64,000 nucleotides of DNA from Pseudomonas sp. DTU12.3 (GCF_004124275.1 NZ_CP027218.1:3475501-3539500), one strand, 5' to 3'; counted from the first letter of the stretch, positions 17,580-27,119 are shown. Program-made: numbers and translations. The notes: generated by a model from the letters alone, not told the origin.

Positions 17580-18767
17580 TCAGGCACTACGCGCCTGCAA
17601 CAGCTGCGCCGCACACAGCGCAATCCGCGCGCAAGCGTCCGCCAGTTTCACCCGGTCCACCACCAGGCCGATGCGAATATGCCCCGCCGCACTCGGCCCG
17701 AAGGCCTCGCCGGCCAACACTGAAACCCCGTAACCTTCCAGCAACTGCTCGGCAAACGCCTGCGCACCCAACCCGGTCTCGCGCACGTCGACCATGACAA
17801 ACATGCCGCCATCCGGGCGGATCGGGTACAGCCCCGGGCAGCCACGCAAACGTTCGCACACCAGATCCCGACGCAAACGGTATTCCTCGCGCATCTGCGT
17901 GACTTCCGGCAGATCCGAGGCCAGCGCGACCTCGGCGGCTTTCTGCACGAAGTCCGGCAGACCAAACAGCATGCTCAACGACAGATTGACCAAGTGTTCC
18001 GCCAACGGCTTGGGGCCGATCATCCAGCCGATGCGCCATCCGGTCATGGCGTGGGATTTCGACAGACTGTTGATCGTCGCCGTGCGCTCGGCCATGCCCG
18101 GCAGACTCGCCGGGCTGATGTGCTGGCCTTCATAGAGAAGTTCGCTGTAGACCTCGTCGCTGATCAGCCACAGATCATGCCGCACGCACAGCGCCGCCAG
18201 TTCCTGCCAGATCAACAACGACAGGCTGGCGCCACAAGGATTGTTCGGACTGTTGAGGAGCATGGCACGGGTCTTCGCAGTGATCCGTGCGGCGACGTCG
18301 GCGGGATCGACGCGAAAACCGTTTTCCGGCCGCACCGGCACTGGCACTACCGTCGCGCCGCAAGCGCCAAACACGCCTTCGTAGGTGACATACATCGGCT
18401 CGGCGACGATCACTTCATCGCCCGGATCGAGCAGGCATTGCGCCACCGAATACACCGCGCATTGCGCGCCGGGCATAACGATCACATGCTCGGCATCGAC
18501 CGCATGGCCACTGTGGCGCCGATGCCGTTCGGCAATCAGCTTGCGCAGCGCCGCGCGACCGCGCACTTCGGAGTAATGCGTATCGCCAGCCAACAGGCTG
18601 TCGATGGCGCCATGAACAATCGGCAGCGGCGTATCGAAATCCGGATCGCCAACGCTCAGCAGCAGGATATCGACACCCTCGGCGCGCAACTCCAGCGCTC
18701 GGTCATGAATCTGCCAGGCTGCGGCTCCGTCCCCGGCGATTCGTTGGGTCAAGGCTGAATAGCGCAT
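17580..18767 (-). CDS. aruH: Arginine:pyruvate transaminase AruH (class I/II aminotransferase)
   Basis: A 395-residue PLP-dependent fold-type I aminotransferase. The cofactor lysine is K237 in SLSKSHAMTGWRIGW. N175/N176 in LNSPNNPCG, D204 and Y207 in SDEVYSE and the Arg in GHIRIGL are the expected PLP and substrate carboxylate contacts. Extended identity with P. aeruginosa AruH (for example LLLSVGDPDFDTP and SPASLPGMA) supports the arginine transaminase assignment, the first step of the transaminase route of arginine catabolism. The partner aruI and the aruRS sensor genes are not in the window. AGGAG precedes the ATG at 18767. Confidence 0.88.
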   Translation of the reverse strand: MRYSALTQRIAGDGAAAWQIHDRALELRAEGVDILLLSVGDPDFDTPLPIVHGAIDSLLAGDTHYSEVRGRAALRKLIAERHRRHSGHAVDAEHVIVMPGAQCAVYSVAQCLLDPGDEVIVAEPMYVTYEGVFGACGATVVPVPVRPENGFRVDPADVAARITAKTRAMLLNSPNNPCGASLSLLIWQELAALCVRHDLWLISDEVYSELLYEGQHISPASLPGMAERTATINSLSKSHAMTGWRIGWMIGPKPLAEHLVNLSLSMLFGLPDFVQKAAEVALASDLPEVTQMREEYRLRRDLVCERLRGCPGLYPIRPDGGMFVMVDVRETGLGAQAFAEQLLEGYGVSVLAGEAFGPSAAGHIRIGLVVDRVKLADACARIALCAAQLLQARSA

Positions 18768-18808
18768 GCACGTCTCCTGATTGCGCGGTCTCCAGCCTTC
18801 ACCCTATC

Positions 18809-20434
18809 TCAAATCACAAAACGCGCCACCATGGCATTCAAATCTACCGCCAGACGCGACAGTTCATGGGTGGCGGCGCTGGTCTGGTTGGCCCCAGCAG
18901 CCGATTGCGTGGCCAGATCGCGAATATTGACCAGGTTGCGGTCAACCTCACGCGACACTTGCGCCTGCTCTTCGGAAGCACTGGCGATGACCAGATTGCG
19001 CTCGTTGATCTGATGGATCGACTGGGTAATCTGCTCCAGCGCAACGCCGGCCGCACGGGCCATTTCCAGGGTGGACTGGGTGCGCTGGTTGCTCTGCTGC
19101 ATCGACGAAACGGCTTCACCGGTGCCGTTTTGAATGCCGGCGACCATTTTTTCGATTTCCTGGGTCGACTGCGCGGTGCGATGAGCCAGCGCGCGAACTT
19201 CGTCGGCGACCACGGCAAAACCACGACCGGCCTCACCGGCACGCGCGGCTTCGATGGCGGCGTTGAGTGCGAGCAGGTTGGTCTGTTCGGCGATGGCGCG
19301 GATCACGTCGAGCACCTTGCCGATATCACGCCCTTGGGCAGCCAGACCTTCGATCATTTGCGCGGTGTTCTGCACGTCGTGGGTCATGGTCTGGATCGCG
19401 TCGACGGTTTTCACCACTTGATCGCGACCTAAACGCGCGGCCTGGGTCGACTGGTTCGACGCTTCGGAAGTGGACACGGCATTGCGTGCGACTTCTTCGA
19501 CAGCGGCGGTCATTTCGTTGACTGCTGTCGCGGCTTGTTCAATCTCGTTGTTTTGCTGTTGCAGGCCACGGGAAGCCTCTTCGGTCACGGCGCTGAGCTC
19601 TTCGGCAGCAGCGCCGAGTTGCGTGGCGGAACCGGCGATCTGTTCAATGGTTTTGCGCAGGTTGGTCTGCATCGCGACCAAGGCTTCAAGCAGGCGGGCC
19701 GGCTCGTCGTTGCCGTCGACTTCGATGACTTTGCTCAGGTTGCCATCGGCAATCGTTCGCGCGGCAGCCACTGCACGGTTGAGCGGCGTGACGATGCTGC
19801 GGGTCAGCAACCAGGCCAGCAGCACGGTGGCCAGTGCGGCAATCACGGCGACAATGATGATGCCGGTGATAGCGCTGTCGTAGTGTTCACCAGCCTGAAT
19901 CGACGCAGCTTTGGCATCGGCGGCGTTGATCGCGATCAGTTTGTTGAGCTGTTCGCCCATCTGGTCGGTACCGTCCTTGATCCGCGTGTTGATCAGGGTG
20001 CGCATGTCATCGAGCTTGTCCTGACGCGACAGCTCCATCATCTGGTTCTGCGCTTGCAGGTAGTTGTCCAGCGTAGTGGCGAAGCTCTGGTACAAGGCAC
20101 GCTCTTCAGCGCCGGCCGGCAATGCGGCATAACTGGCCTGGGCGCTGCGGACCTTGTCGACCAGGGCGGCGATGCGGGTCTGCGCTTCCTGCAAACCGGA
20201 CGGCTCACGGTTGACCAGCACGCGGAACGAGAGGATGCGCAAACGCAAGACGTTTTCCGTCACCACGCTGAGTTGGGTCACGCTGGGCAGTTGCGTCGAA
20301 TCCATGTCGACGGAGGCCTGACGAATGATCGACATGCGATTGACGGCGAACACGCCGAGCACGATCACCAGCAAGGCGATAAAGGCAAAACCGAGGAAAG
20401 CACGGGGCGCGATATTGAGGTTACGCAAGGACAT
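18809..20434 (-). CDS. Methyl-accepting chemotaxis protein (four-helix-bundle sensor)
   Basis: A 541-residue transmembrane chemoreceptor. TM1 is at about residues 11-30, a periplasmic helical sensor runs to about 190 and looks like a four-helix-bundle type, and TM2 ([22 protein letters not shown]) is followed by HAMP and a long cytoplasmic coiled coil. The signalling tip is intact: [32 protein letters not shown]. Ala/Glu-rich methylation helices are present on both sides. The ligand cannot be told from sequence. The C-terminus MVARFVI lacks a CheR-binding pentapeptide of the NWETF type. It is monocistronic, tail to head with aruH at a gap of 41 bases. Confidence 0.95.
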   Translation of the reverse strand: MSLRNLNIAPRAFLGFAFIALLVIVLGVFAVNRMSIIRQASVDMDSTQLPSVTQLSVVTENVLRLRILSFRVLVNREPSGLQEAQTRIAALVDKVRSAQASYAALPAGAEERALYQSFATTLDNYLQAQNQMMELSRQDKLDDMRTLINTRIKDGTDQMGEQLNKLIAINAADAKAASIQAGEHYDSAITGIIIVAVIAALATVLLAWLLTRSIVTPLNRAVAAARTIADGNLSKVIEVDGNDEPARLLEALVAMQTNLRKTIEQIAGSATQLGAAAEELSAVTEEASRGLQQQNNEIEQAATAVNEMTAAVEEVARNAVSTSEASNQSTQAARLGRDQVVKTVDAIQTMTHDVQNTAQMIEGLAAQGRDIGKVLDVIRAIAEQTNLLALNAAIEAARAGEAGRGFAVVADEVRALAHRTAQSTQEIEKMVAGIQNGTGEAVSSMQQSNQRTQSTLEMARAAGVALEQITQSIHQINERNLVIASASEEQAQVSREVDRNLVNIRDLATQSAAGANQTSAATHELSRLAVDLNAMVARFVI

Positions 20435-20631
20435 AGTTGGACTCTCGGATGATAAGAACTACGAGCGTCCATGCCGTGATCACTGGCCCATGGGCTGGGC
20501 TTCAGTCCGGCGTCACTGTTTTGCGAAGGTTTTGTGCGCGCCTGTTAGCTGTATCGGCCAGGCTTTAGGAAGATTGCGGGTCAAGTGCAATTATTTTTCA
20601 AGTTGTTACAACAATGCCCCCCCTCGCCCAC

Positions 20632-20715
20632 CGTAGGAGCTGCCGCAGGCTGCGATCTTTTGATATTGCTGTTAAAAACAAAATCAAAAGATCGCAGCCT
20701 GCGGCAGCTCCTACA
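20632..20715. repeat. REP hairpin, GTAGGAGCTGCCGCAGGCTGC family
   Basis: An almost perfect inverted repeat: GTAGGAGCTGCCGCAGGCTG with GCGATCTTTTGAT in the left arm, and the reverse complement on the right, with a loop of about 15 bases. It lies immediately beyond the glycerate kinase stop. The rest of 20435-20723 is the MCP upstream region. Confidence 0.92.
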
Positions 20716-20723
20716 GGGGTGGG

Positions 20724-21863
20724 TCATGCTCTGATGGCGAGTTGCCAGACGCGGGCGATGTCGGTCGCACGCTCGCGCAGCAGCCGTGGTGCTTCGGCGC
20801 AGGCCTGCTCCAGCGACATCGGGCCGCTGGTCACGGCGAATGCGGCATCGATGCCATGCTCGTAGAGTGCCTGATAACCCTCACCCAGCGTCCCGGCAAT
20901 GACGATCACCGGCACGCCATGTTGCTTGGCAATCCGCGCTACGCCAAACGGGGTTTTGCCACGCAAGGTCTGGGCATCGAAGCGCCCTTCGCCGGTAATC
21001 ACCAGATCCGCGCCTTTGACTGCTTCGGCGAGACCGACCAGTTCGGCGACCACTTCAACCCCGGCCTGAAACTGTGCAGCGAGAAACGCCTTCGCAGCGA
21101 AACCCAAGCCACCGGCCGCGCCACTGCCCGGCTCGTCGCGAACGTCTTTGTGCAATGCCTGCGCGCACCGTTCGGCGAAATGCCCCAAGGCTTGATCCAG
21201 CTGCTGAACCTGGGTTGGCGACGCGCCTTTCTGCGGGCCGAAAATCGCCGAAGCACCGTGCGGGCCACACAACGGATTGTTCACATCGGCGGCAATGTCA
21301 AAACGCACCTGCGCCAGACGCGGGTCGAGTTCGCTCAAGTCCAGACGCACGAGTTGCGCCAAAGCCAGGCCACCCGGCACTAACGGCTGACTCTGCGCAT
21401 CGAGCAACTTCAACCCCAAGGCCTGCATCGCGCCGGCGCCGCCGTCGTTGGTCGCGCTGCCGCCAATCGCCAGAATCACCCGTTGTGCGCCAGCATCGAG
21501 CGCGGCGCGGATCAATTCGCCAGTGCCGAACGTGCTGCTGATACAGGCATCGCGTTGCCCCGGCGGCACCAGTTGCAAGCCGCTGGCCTCGGCCATTTCG
21601 ATGATCGCGGTGTGGTTGTGCGGCAACCAGCCCCACGCGGCGTCGACCGGCGCGCCCAATGGGCCACGCACTCGGGTGCGGCGCAGCTCTCCTTCACAGG
21701 CTGCAAGAATCGACTCGACCGTGCCTTCGCCACCATCGGCCATCGGGCATTTGACCAGAGCGGCCTGCGGCCAGACTTGCGCCAGGCCCAGGGCAATGGC
21801 TTCGGCAACGCCTTGGGCACTCAGGCTGTCCTTGAACGAATCGGGGGCGATGACGATTTTCAT
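20724..21863 (-). CDS. Glycerate kinase (GarK/GlxK type)
   Basis: A 379-residue glycerate kinase of the type I family: MKIVIAPDSFKDSLSA at the start, MADGGEGTVESIL near residue 45, and IGGSATNDGGAGAMQALG, all diagnostic. It phosphorylates D-glycerate, in this family usually to 2-phosphoglycerate, linking glucarate/galactarate or glyoxylate breakdown to central metabolism. The start at 21863 is chosen because GGAG lies eight bases upstream and the family begins with MKIVIAPDS; longer in-frame starts add an unlikely leader. The neighbouring CdaR regulator and MFS transporter fit a sugar-acid/glycerate use cluster. Confidence 0.93.
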   Translation of the reverse strand: MKIVIAPDSFKDSLSAQGVAEAIALGLAQVWPQAALVKCPMADGGEGTVESILAACEGELRRTRVRGPLGAPVDAAWGWLPHNHTAIIEMAEASGLQLVPPGQRDACISSTFGTGELIRAALDAGAQRVILAIGGSATNDGGAGAMQALGLKLLDAQSQPLVPGGLALAQLVRLDLSELDPRLAQVRFDIAADVNNPLCGPHGASAIFGPQKGASPTQVQQLDQALGHFAERCAQALHKDVRDEPGSGAAGGLGFAAKAFLAAQFQAGVEVVAELVGLAEAVKGADLVITGEGRFDAQTLRGKTPFGVARIAKQHGVPVIVIAGTLGEGYQALYEHGIDAAFAVTSGPMSLEQACAEAPRLLRERATDIARVWQLAIRA

Positions 21864-22009
21864 ACGAATTCTCCAGTTCCAATGCTCCTCATGCTGCCAG
21901 TCGGCATGCGCATTGACGCCGGTCCGTTGCACAAGCGGCGCAGGCGTTTATTGTTCATTTCCACAAAATGGATTGCACCCACAACCCACTTACTACTCCA
22001 CACTCCATC

Positions 22010-22106
22010 TGTAGGAGCTGCCGAGTGCAACGAGGCTGCGATCTCTTGATCTTCAAAAACAAAATCAAAAGATCGCAGCCTCGTTGCACTCGGCAGCTGC
22101 TACAGG
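22010..22106. repeat. REP hairpin with matched insertion in both arms
   Basis: A long hairpin of the GTAGGAGCTGCC family in which both arms carry a matching variant segment (GCCGAGTGCAACGAGGCTGC on the left, its complement on the right) instead of the usual GCCGCAGGCTGC. It lies in the gap 21864-22116 between the glycerate kinase start and the cdaR stop. Confidence 0.9.
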
Positions 22107-22116
22107 GGCGATGAGG

Positions 22117-23232
22117 TCATGGCTCGGTTTGCGGCAGGAGTTGCACGCCAAGATACAGCGCCAGCATCCCGTCCAGCCGCAGCGGATCAACCCCGCTCAG
22201 CTCGGCAATCCGCTCCATCCGATAACGCAGGCTGTTGCGATGGATCCCCAACGCATCCGCGCACGCCTGACTCTGCCCGTCGTGTTCGCACCAACTGCGC
22301 AACGTCGCCAGCAACTGACCGTTGCCGTCCTTGGCGATCACTTTGCGCAACGGCTTGAGCAATTCATCCAGCGCGTCATCGTTGCGATGGCGCCACAACA
22401 TCACCGGCAGGCGATATCGGTTGAGCGTCAGCAGTCGCGAGTGCGGCAACACCTCACGACCATAGGCGAGCAGATCGCCGACCCGTCGATAACAACGGCG
22501 CAACCCGATCAGCCCTTCTGCCTGACCGCCGACGGCAATCCGCAGGATCTTCCAGCCCAGGCCATCGAGTTTCTCCAACAGGCGATCATGCTCGACGTTC
22601 TGACTCGCCGGCCGACACCAGAGCAGCGACGACTTCGCCGAACTCACGCACCAGCTATCGGGGTAGCGCGACGTCAGCCAGGCGCTCAGTGCCTCGACGG
22701 TTTGCCCCGGCGCATGTTCAAGGCCCAGCTCGAACAGATACGGCACCCGCGTCAATTGCGGTTTAAGCCCAAGCTGCTGCGCCTCGTCGACCAGACGCGG
22801 CGAATCCCCGGCCTCGCTCAACAGCAAGGCCAGCAGATCATCACAACGCTGGCGCCGCCATTGCTGCTCGGCCTGCTGATTGCGCTGGCCGACGAGCATT
22901 TCGGCGGTCATGCGCACCAGTTCGGCGTAAGTGCGCAATTGCTCAGGCTCGCCGGTGATGCCGAGCACACCGATCAGGCGCTGATCGAGCAGTAGCGGCA
23001 GGTTGATCCCCGGCTGCACGCCTTTCAGATGCACCGCCGTCTGTGCGTCGATTTCCACCACCCGACCGTTGGCCAGCACCAGTTGCGCACCCTCATGACG
23101 GGTGTTGATGCGCTCCGGTTCGCCGCTGCCGAGGATCAACCCCTGGCTGTCCATGACGTTGACGTTGTAGGGCAAAATGGCCATGGCGCGGTCGACGATG
23201 TCCTGGGCGAGGTCGTGATCGAGTTCAAACAT
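22117..23232 (-). CDS. cdaR: CdaR-type sugar diacid-responsive transcription regulator
   Basis: A 371-residue regulator with a sugar-diacid recognition domain at the N-terminus (FELDHDLAQDIVDRAM, then GINLPLLLDQRLIGVLGITG) and a PucR-type C-terminal helix-turn-helix (ALGIHRNSLRYRMERIAELSG). By family knowledge CdaR activates glucarate, galactarate and glycerate genes in response to the diacid or glycerate. The start at 23232 fits the family N-terminus; AAGGA lies upstream at a rather long 11-base spacing. It diverges from the MFS gene at 23404 and is followed by the glycerate kinase gene, so these are its likely targets. Confidence 0.9.
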   Translation of the reverse strand: MFELDHDLAQDIVDRAMAILPYNVNVMDSQGLILGSGEPERINTRHEGAQLVLANGRVVEIDAQTAVHLKGVQPGINLPLLLDQRLIGVLGITGEPEQLRTYAELVRMTAEMLVGQRNQQAEQQWRRQRCDDLLALLLSEAGDSPRLVDEAQQLGLKPQLTRVPYLFELGLEHAPGQTVEALSAWLTSRYPDSWCVSSAKSSLLWCRPASQNVEHDRLLEKLDGLGWKILRIAVGGQAEGLIGLRRCYRRVGDLLAYGREVLPHSRLLTLNRYRLPVMLWRHRNDDALDELLKPLRKVIAKDGNGQLLATLRSWCEHDGQSQACADALGIHRNSLRYRMERIAELSGVDPLRLDGMLALYLGVQLLPQTEP

Positions 23233-23403
23233 AGAGGGCAAAATCCTTGAAAACACGCGCGGGCGGTTGTTCACCCGCACAGGGTCTGGCGGCAAACCCT
23301 GTGCTCAGGCACAAAGACAATCCGGCCAAAGGTGGCCGAGACTCTCGGGACGATCAACGTTAACCTTTGGATCGCAAAAAATCATAATAAAGAGAGAGCC
23401 GCT

Positions 23404-24714
23404 ATGTCGCAGAGCGCCGCAGCTACCCAGACCATCGAAGACGATAAAAATGCCGTTTACAAACGCATCACCCTGCGTTTGATCCCCTTCATCTTCATCT
23501 GCTACTTGTTCAACTACCTCGACCGGGTCAACGTTGGATTCGCCAAACTGCAGATGCTCGACGCACTGAAATTCAGCGAAACCGTGTACGGCCTCGGTGC
23601 CGGGATCTTCTTCATCGGCTACGTGCTGTGCGGCGTACCGAGCAACCTGGCGTTGACCAAGTTCGGTCCACGGCGCTGGATTGCGGTGATGATGATCACC
23701 TGGGGCACGCTGTCGACCTGCCTGTTGTTCGTCACCACACCGACTGAGTTCTATACCCTGCGGCTGTTTACCGGTGCGGCCGAAGCCGGGTTCTTCCCGG
23801 GCGTCGTGCTGTATCTCTCGCAGTGGTTCCCGACCTTCCGTCGTGGCCGGATCATGGCGCTGTTCATGTCGGCGATCCCGGTATCCGGTCTGCTCGGCAG
23901 CCCGTTCTCTGGCTGGATCCTCAATCACTTCGCCGCAGGCCAGGGCGGTCTGGCCGGCTGGCAGTGGATGTTCCTGCTGCAGGGCATTCCGACGGTGATC
24001 CTCGGCGCCCTCGCCTATTTCCTCCTGAGCGACAGCTTCGCCAACGCCAAGTGGCTGACGCCGCACGAGCGCGCGGTACTTGAGGCCGATCAGGCACAGG
24101 ACCTGGCGAACAAACCGAAAACCACTTCCGACTCGCTGCTGGCGGTATTCAAGAACCCGGCAATCTGGGCGTTCGGCCTGATCTACTTCTGCATCCAGAG
24201 TGGCGTGTACGCGATCAACTTCTGGCTGCCGTCGATCATCAAGAACCTCGGCTTCAGCGACAACCTGGTGATTGGCTGGTTGAGCGGGATCCCTTATCTG
24301 CTGGCAGCGGTGTTCATGCTGCTGGTGGGTCGTTCGGCGGATCTGCGCAAGGAACGTCGCTGGCATCTGGTGGTACCGATGTTGATGGGCGCGATCGGCC
24401 TGGTGATCGCGGTGAATTTCGCCGCCAACCCGGCGATTGCGATTGTCGGCCTGACCATTGCCACCATGGGTGCGCTGACCGGTCTGCCAATGTTCTGGCC
24501 AGTACCAACGGCGATGTTGAGTGCAGGCGCTGCGGCCGGTGGCCTGGCGTTGATCAACTCGATGGGGCAGATGGCGGGTTTCCTTAGTCCGTACCTGGTC
24601 GGTTGGGTCAAGGACAGTACTGGCTCGACGGATGCGGCGTTGTATCTGCTGGCGGGGGTGATTGTTGGCGGGAGTCTGTTGGCGTTGCGGATGACGCGAA
24701 CGTTGCGCGCTTAA
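23404..24714 (+). CDS. MFS transporter, anion:cation symporter family (probable glucarate/glycerate uptake)
   Basis: A 436-residue permease with about 12 membrane segments and the CYLFNYLDRVNVGFAKL signature of sugar-acid carriers related to GudP and tartrate transporters. Other family features are FIGYVLCGVPSNL and AAEAGFFPGVVLYLSQWFP. The start at 23404 has GAGAGAG upstream; a longer in-frame start at 23332 lacks support. Divergence from cdaR and proximity to glycerate kinase suggest glucarate, galactarate or glycerate as substrate; this is inference from context. Confidence 0.9.
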   Translation: MSQSAAATQTIEDDKNAVYKRITLRLIPFIFICYLFNYLDRVNVGFAKLQMLDALKFSETVYGLGAGIFFIGYVLCGVPSNLALTKFGPRRWIAVMMITWGTLSTCLLFVTTPTEFYTLRLFTGAAEAGFFPGVVLYLSQWFPTFRRGRIMALFMSAIPVSGLLGSPFSGWILNHFAAGQGGLAGWQWMFLLQGIPTVILGALAYFLLSDSFANAKWLTPHERAVLEADQAQDLANKPKTTSDSLLAVFKNPAIWAFGLIYFCIQSGVYAINFWLPSIIKNLGFSDNLVIGWLSGIPYLLAAVFMLLVGRSADLRKERRWHLVVPMLMGAIGLVIAVNFAANPAIAIVGLTIATMGALTGLPMFWPVPTAMLSAGAAAGGLALINSMGQMAGFLSPYLVGWVKDSTGSTDAALYLLAGVIVGGSLLALRMTRTLRA

Positions 24715-24718
24715 TAGC

Positions 24719-24792
24719 AAAGATCGCAGCCTTCGGCAGCTCCTACCTTGGAATGTGTTCCTTGTAGGAGCTGCCGCAGGCTGCGATCTTTT
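24719..24792. repeat. REP hairpin, GTAGGAGCTGCCGCAGGCTGC family
   Basis: Inverted units GATCGCAGCCTTCGGCAGCT and AGCTGCCGCAGGCTGCGATC with a short loop, directly after the MFS gene stop codon. Confidence 0.9.
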
Positions 24793-24879
24793 TACGTTTA
24801 AACGCCACAATAATTCACTTTGCGCCCCGTTACGCATCTGGTATTTGTTGGGGTTTCCCACCGACAAAAGGATTTCGGC

Positions 24880-25893
24880 ATGAGCTATCGCACACTGGGG
24901 CAATCGGGGTTGCAAGTGTCTACCCTCACCCTCGGCACAATGATGTTCGGCGAGCAGACCAGCACCGAAGAGTCGTTGCGCATCATCGACAAGGCCTGGG
25001 ATCAGGGCATCAACTTCATCGACACCGCCGACGTCTACACCAACGGTCGTTCGGAAGAGATCGTCGGTGAAGCGATTGCCGGCAATCGGCATGAGTGGGT
25101 GCTGGCGACCAAGGTCGGTTTCGGCCCGGTGGACGGTGTGCCAAACCGCAGCGGCCTCAGCCGCAAGCATATCTTCAATGGTCTGGACGCCAGCCTGACC
25201 CGGTTGGGCACCGACTACCTCGACATCTATTATCTGCACCGCGAAGATCACAACACGCCGCTGGAAGTGACGGTTTCAGCGATTGGCGATCTGATTCGTC
25301 AGGGCAAGATCCGTTATTGGGGCTTATCGAACTATCGCGGCTGGCGGATTGCCGAGGTGATTCGTATTGCCGACAAACTGGGCGTCGATCGGCCGGTGAT
25401 CAGCCAGCCGTTGTACAACATCGTCAACCGTCAGGCCGAGACCGAGCAGATTACCGCCGCGCAAACCTACGGCCTCGGTGTGGTGCCTTACAGCCCGTTG
25501 GCCCGTGGCGTGCTCAGTGGCAAGTACGCGCCGGACGTGACACCGGATGCCAACAGCCGCGCCGGGCGTCAGGACAAGCGCATTCTGGAAACCGAATGGC
25601 GCGTGGAATCGCTGCGCATTGCCCAGCAGATTCAGCAGTACACCGAGCAACGTGGCGTCGGCATCGTCGAGTTCGCGATTGCCTGGGTGTTGAACAACAG
25701 CGCGGTGACCTCGGCAATTGTCGGGCCGCGTACCGAAGCGCAGTGGGATGCCTACACCAAGGCGCAGGCGGTGAAGATCACCGCTGAAGATGAAGCGTTC
25801 ATCGATTCGCTGGTGACACCGGGGCATGCATCGACACCGGGCTTCAACGATGTCAGTCATTTTGTGTCCGGCCGCAAAACCCACTCAGCCTGA
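24880..25893 (+). CDS. Aldo/keto reductase
   Basis: A 337-residue NADPH-dependent aldo/keto reductase of the YajO/Tas-like or beta-subunit-like group. The catalytic tetrad is visible: Asp and Tyr in FIDTADVYTNG, Lys in VLATKVGFG and His in YYLHREDHNT. The start at 24880 is preceded by AAAGGA at a good distance; a start 60 bases upstream is less likely. The substrate is unknown. REP hairpins flank it on both sides and it is likely monocistronic. Confidence 0.92.
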   Translation: MSYRTLGQSGLQVSTLTLGTMMFGEQTSTEESLRIIDKAWDQGINFIDTADVYTNGRSEEIVGEAIAGNRHEWVLATKVGFGPVDGVPNRSGLSRKHIFNGLDASLTRLGTDYLDIYYLHREDHNTPLEVTVSAIGDLIRQGKIRYWGLSNYRGWRIAEVIRIADKLGVDRPVISQPLYNIVNRQAETEQITAAQTYGLGVVPYSPLARGVLSGKYAPDVTPDANSRAGRQDKRILETEWRVESLRIAQQIQQYTEQRGVGIVEFAIAWVLNNSAVTSAIVGPRTEAQWDAYTKAQAVKITAEDEAFIDSLVTPGHASTPGFNDVSHFVSGRKTHSA

Positions 25894-25901
25894 CGCCTCC
25901 A

Positions 25902-25981
25902 TGTAGGAGCTGCCGCAGGCTGCGATCTTTTGATCTGTTTTTTTAAAATCAAAAGATCGCAGCCTGCGGCAGCTCCTACAG
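25902..25981. repeat. REP hairpin, GTAGGAGCTGCCGCAGGCTGC family
   Basis: Nearly perfect inverted repeat with a T/A-rich loop, nine bases after the aldo/keto reductase stop. It is followed at about 25987-26024 by a GT-rich low-complexity run. Confidence 0.92.
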
Positions 25982-26106
25982 TTGAGTATGTGGTGTGTGT
26001 GTGTGGGAGTGTCGGAGTGTGGGAAATAATGAGCATCCGGCCAATATTCAGCACAAAAACCACGTATCCTTCGCGCCCCGTTTGATCACCCACCCGCGAG
26101 GACAGT

Positions 26107-26988
26107 TTGTCTAAAGGTATCGCTTTATCGGTTTCAGCCTCGGTGCTGTTTGCCGTCATGTATTACTACACCTCGCTGCTCACACCCTTGAGCGGCGTGG
26201 AAATTTTCGGCTGGCGGATGCTGTTGACGGTACCGTGCATGACCGTGTTCATGCTGGTGTCCGGCGAATGGCGACGCGTGCTGGAGCTGGTTCGGCTGAT
26301 GGTGGCGAAGCCGAAGCTGATCGCCGGCTTGATCGTCTCGGCCGGATTGCTCGGTGTGCAGTTGTGGCTGTTCATGTGGGCGCCGCTCAACGGCTACAGC
26401 CTCGATGTGTCGCTGGGCTATTTCCTGCTGCCGCTGGCGATGGTGCTGACCGGGCGGATTGCCTACGGCGAGAGCCTGTCGTACCTGCAAAAAGTTGCGG
26501 TGTTCTTCGCCAGCCTCGGCGTGTTGAACGAGTTGTATCAGGTCGGTGGTTTTTCCTGGGCGACACTGGTGGTGGTCATCGGTTACCCGCTGTACTTCGT
26601 CCTGCGCAAATACCTGAAAACCGATCACCTCGGTGGGCTGTGGGTCGACATGACCCTGATGCTGCCGGTCGCCTACTGGTTTGTGCACGGTGGCGAGCAA
26701 GGCTTGGGCGTGTTCGATCAATACCCGGGACTGATGTGGCTGATTCCGCTGCTCGGGCTGATCAGTGCATCGGCGTTGGTGGTGTACATCATTGCCAGCC
26801 GCTTGCTACCGTTCAGTCTGTTTGGGCTGTTGAGTTACGTTGAGCCGGTGTTGTTGCTCGGGGTCGCGTTGCTGCTCGGTGAGAGCATCAAGTCCGGCGA
26901 ATGGCTGACGTACATCCCGATCTGGATGGCGGTTATTGTGCTGGTCTTCGAAGGCTTCAAACACCTGATGCGCCAGCGCCGGCCATAA
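26107..26988 (+). CDS. rarD: RarD-type EamA transporter (TTG start)
   Basis: A 293-residue membrane protein with ten hydrophobic segments, recognised as RarD by SVLFAVMYYYTSLLTPLSG and EIFGWRMLLTVPC at the N-terminus. The frame opens with TTG at 26107, preceded by GAGGAC at about five bases, and the first translated residues SKGIALSVSAS belong to TM1, so the TTG is preferred over the ATG at 26158. The physiological substrate of RarD proteins is not established, although they belong to the drug/metabolite exporter superfamily. Confidence 0.88.
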   Translation: MSKGIALSVSASVLFAVMYYYTSLLTPLSGVEIFGWRMLLTVPCMTVFMLVSGEWRRVLELVRLMVAKPKLIAGLIVSAGLLGVQLWLFMWAPLNGYSLDVSLGYFLLPLAMVLTGRIAYGESLSYLQKVAVFFASLGVLNELYQVGGFSWATLVVVIGYPLYFVLRKYLKTDHLGGLWVDMTLMLPVAYWFVHGGEQGLGVFDQYPGLMWLIPLLGLISASALVVYIIASRLLPFSLFGLLSYVEPVLLLGVALLLGESIKSGEWLTYIPIWMAVIVLVFEGFKHLMRQRRP

Positions 26989-26992
26989 AAGC

Positions 26993-27074
26993 AAAAGATC
27001 GCAGCCTTCGGCAGCTCCTACAGGAAAAATGCATTCCAAATGTAGGAGCTGCCGAAGGCTGCGATCTTTTGATC
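26993..27074. repeat. REP hairpin, GTAGGAGCTGCCGAAGGCTGC variant
   Basis: Inverted units with matched CTTCGG / CCGAAG changes in the two arms. It starts five bases after the rarD stop codon. Confidence 0.9.
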
Positions 27075-27080
27075 TTGAAT

Positions 27081-27115
27081 GAAGCCCGACCGGCTTAAAC
27101 AGGCCGGGCTTTTTA
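27081..27115. terminator. Terminator between convergent rarD and hppD
   Basis: GC-rich stem AAGCCCG...CGGGCTT followed on the plus strand by TTTTTAC. It can end the rarD transcript and, less convincingly, hppD on the other strand. Confidence 0.75.
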
Positions 27116-27119
27116 CTGG

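Noticed and set aside
23305..25251. Minus-strand frame of 648 residues opposite the MFS and aldo/keto reductase genes
   Set aside because: It crosses a REP hairpin and two genes on the other strand and has no recognisable domain.
20632..27074. Regularly spaced repeats considered as a CRISPR array
   Set aside because: The copies are inverted hairpins at gene ends, separated by whole genes, with no short uniform spacers or cas genes.
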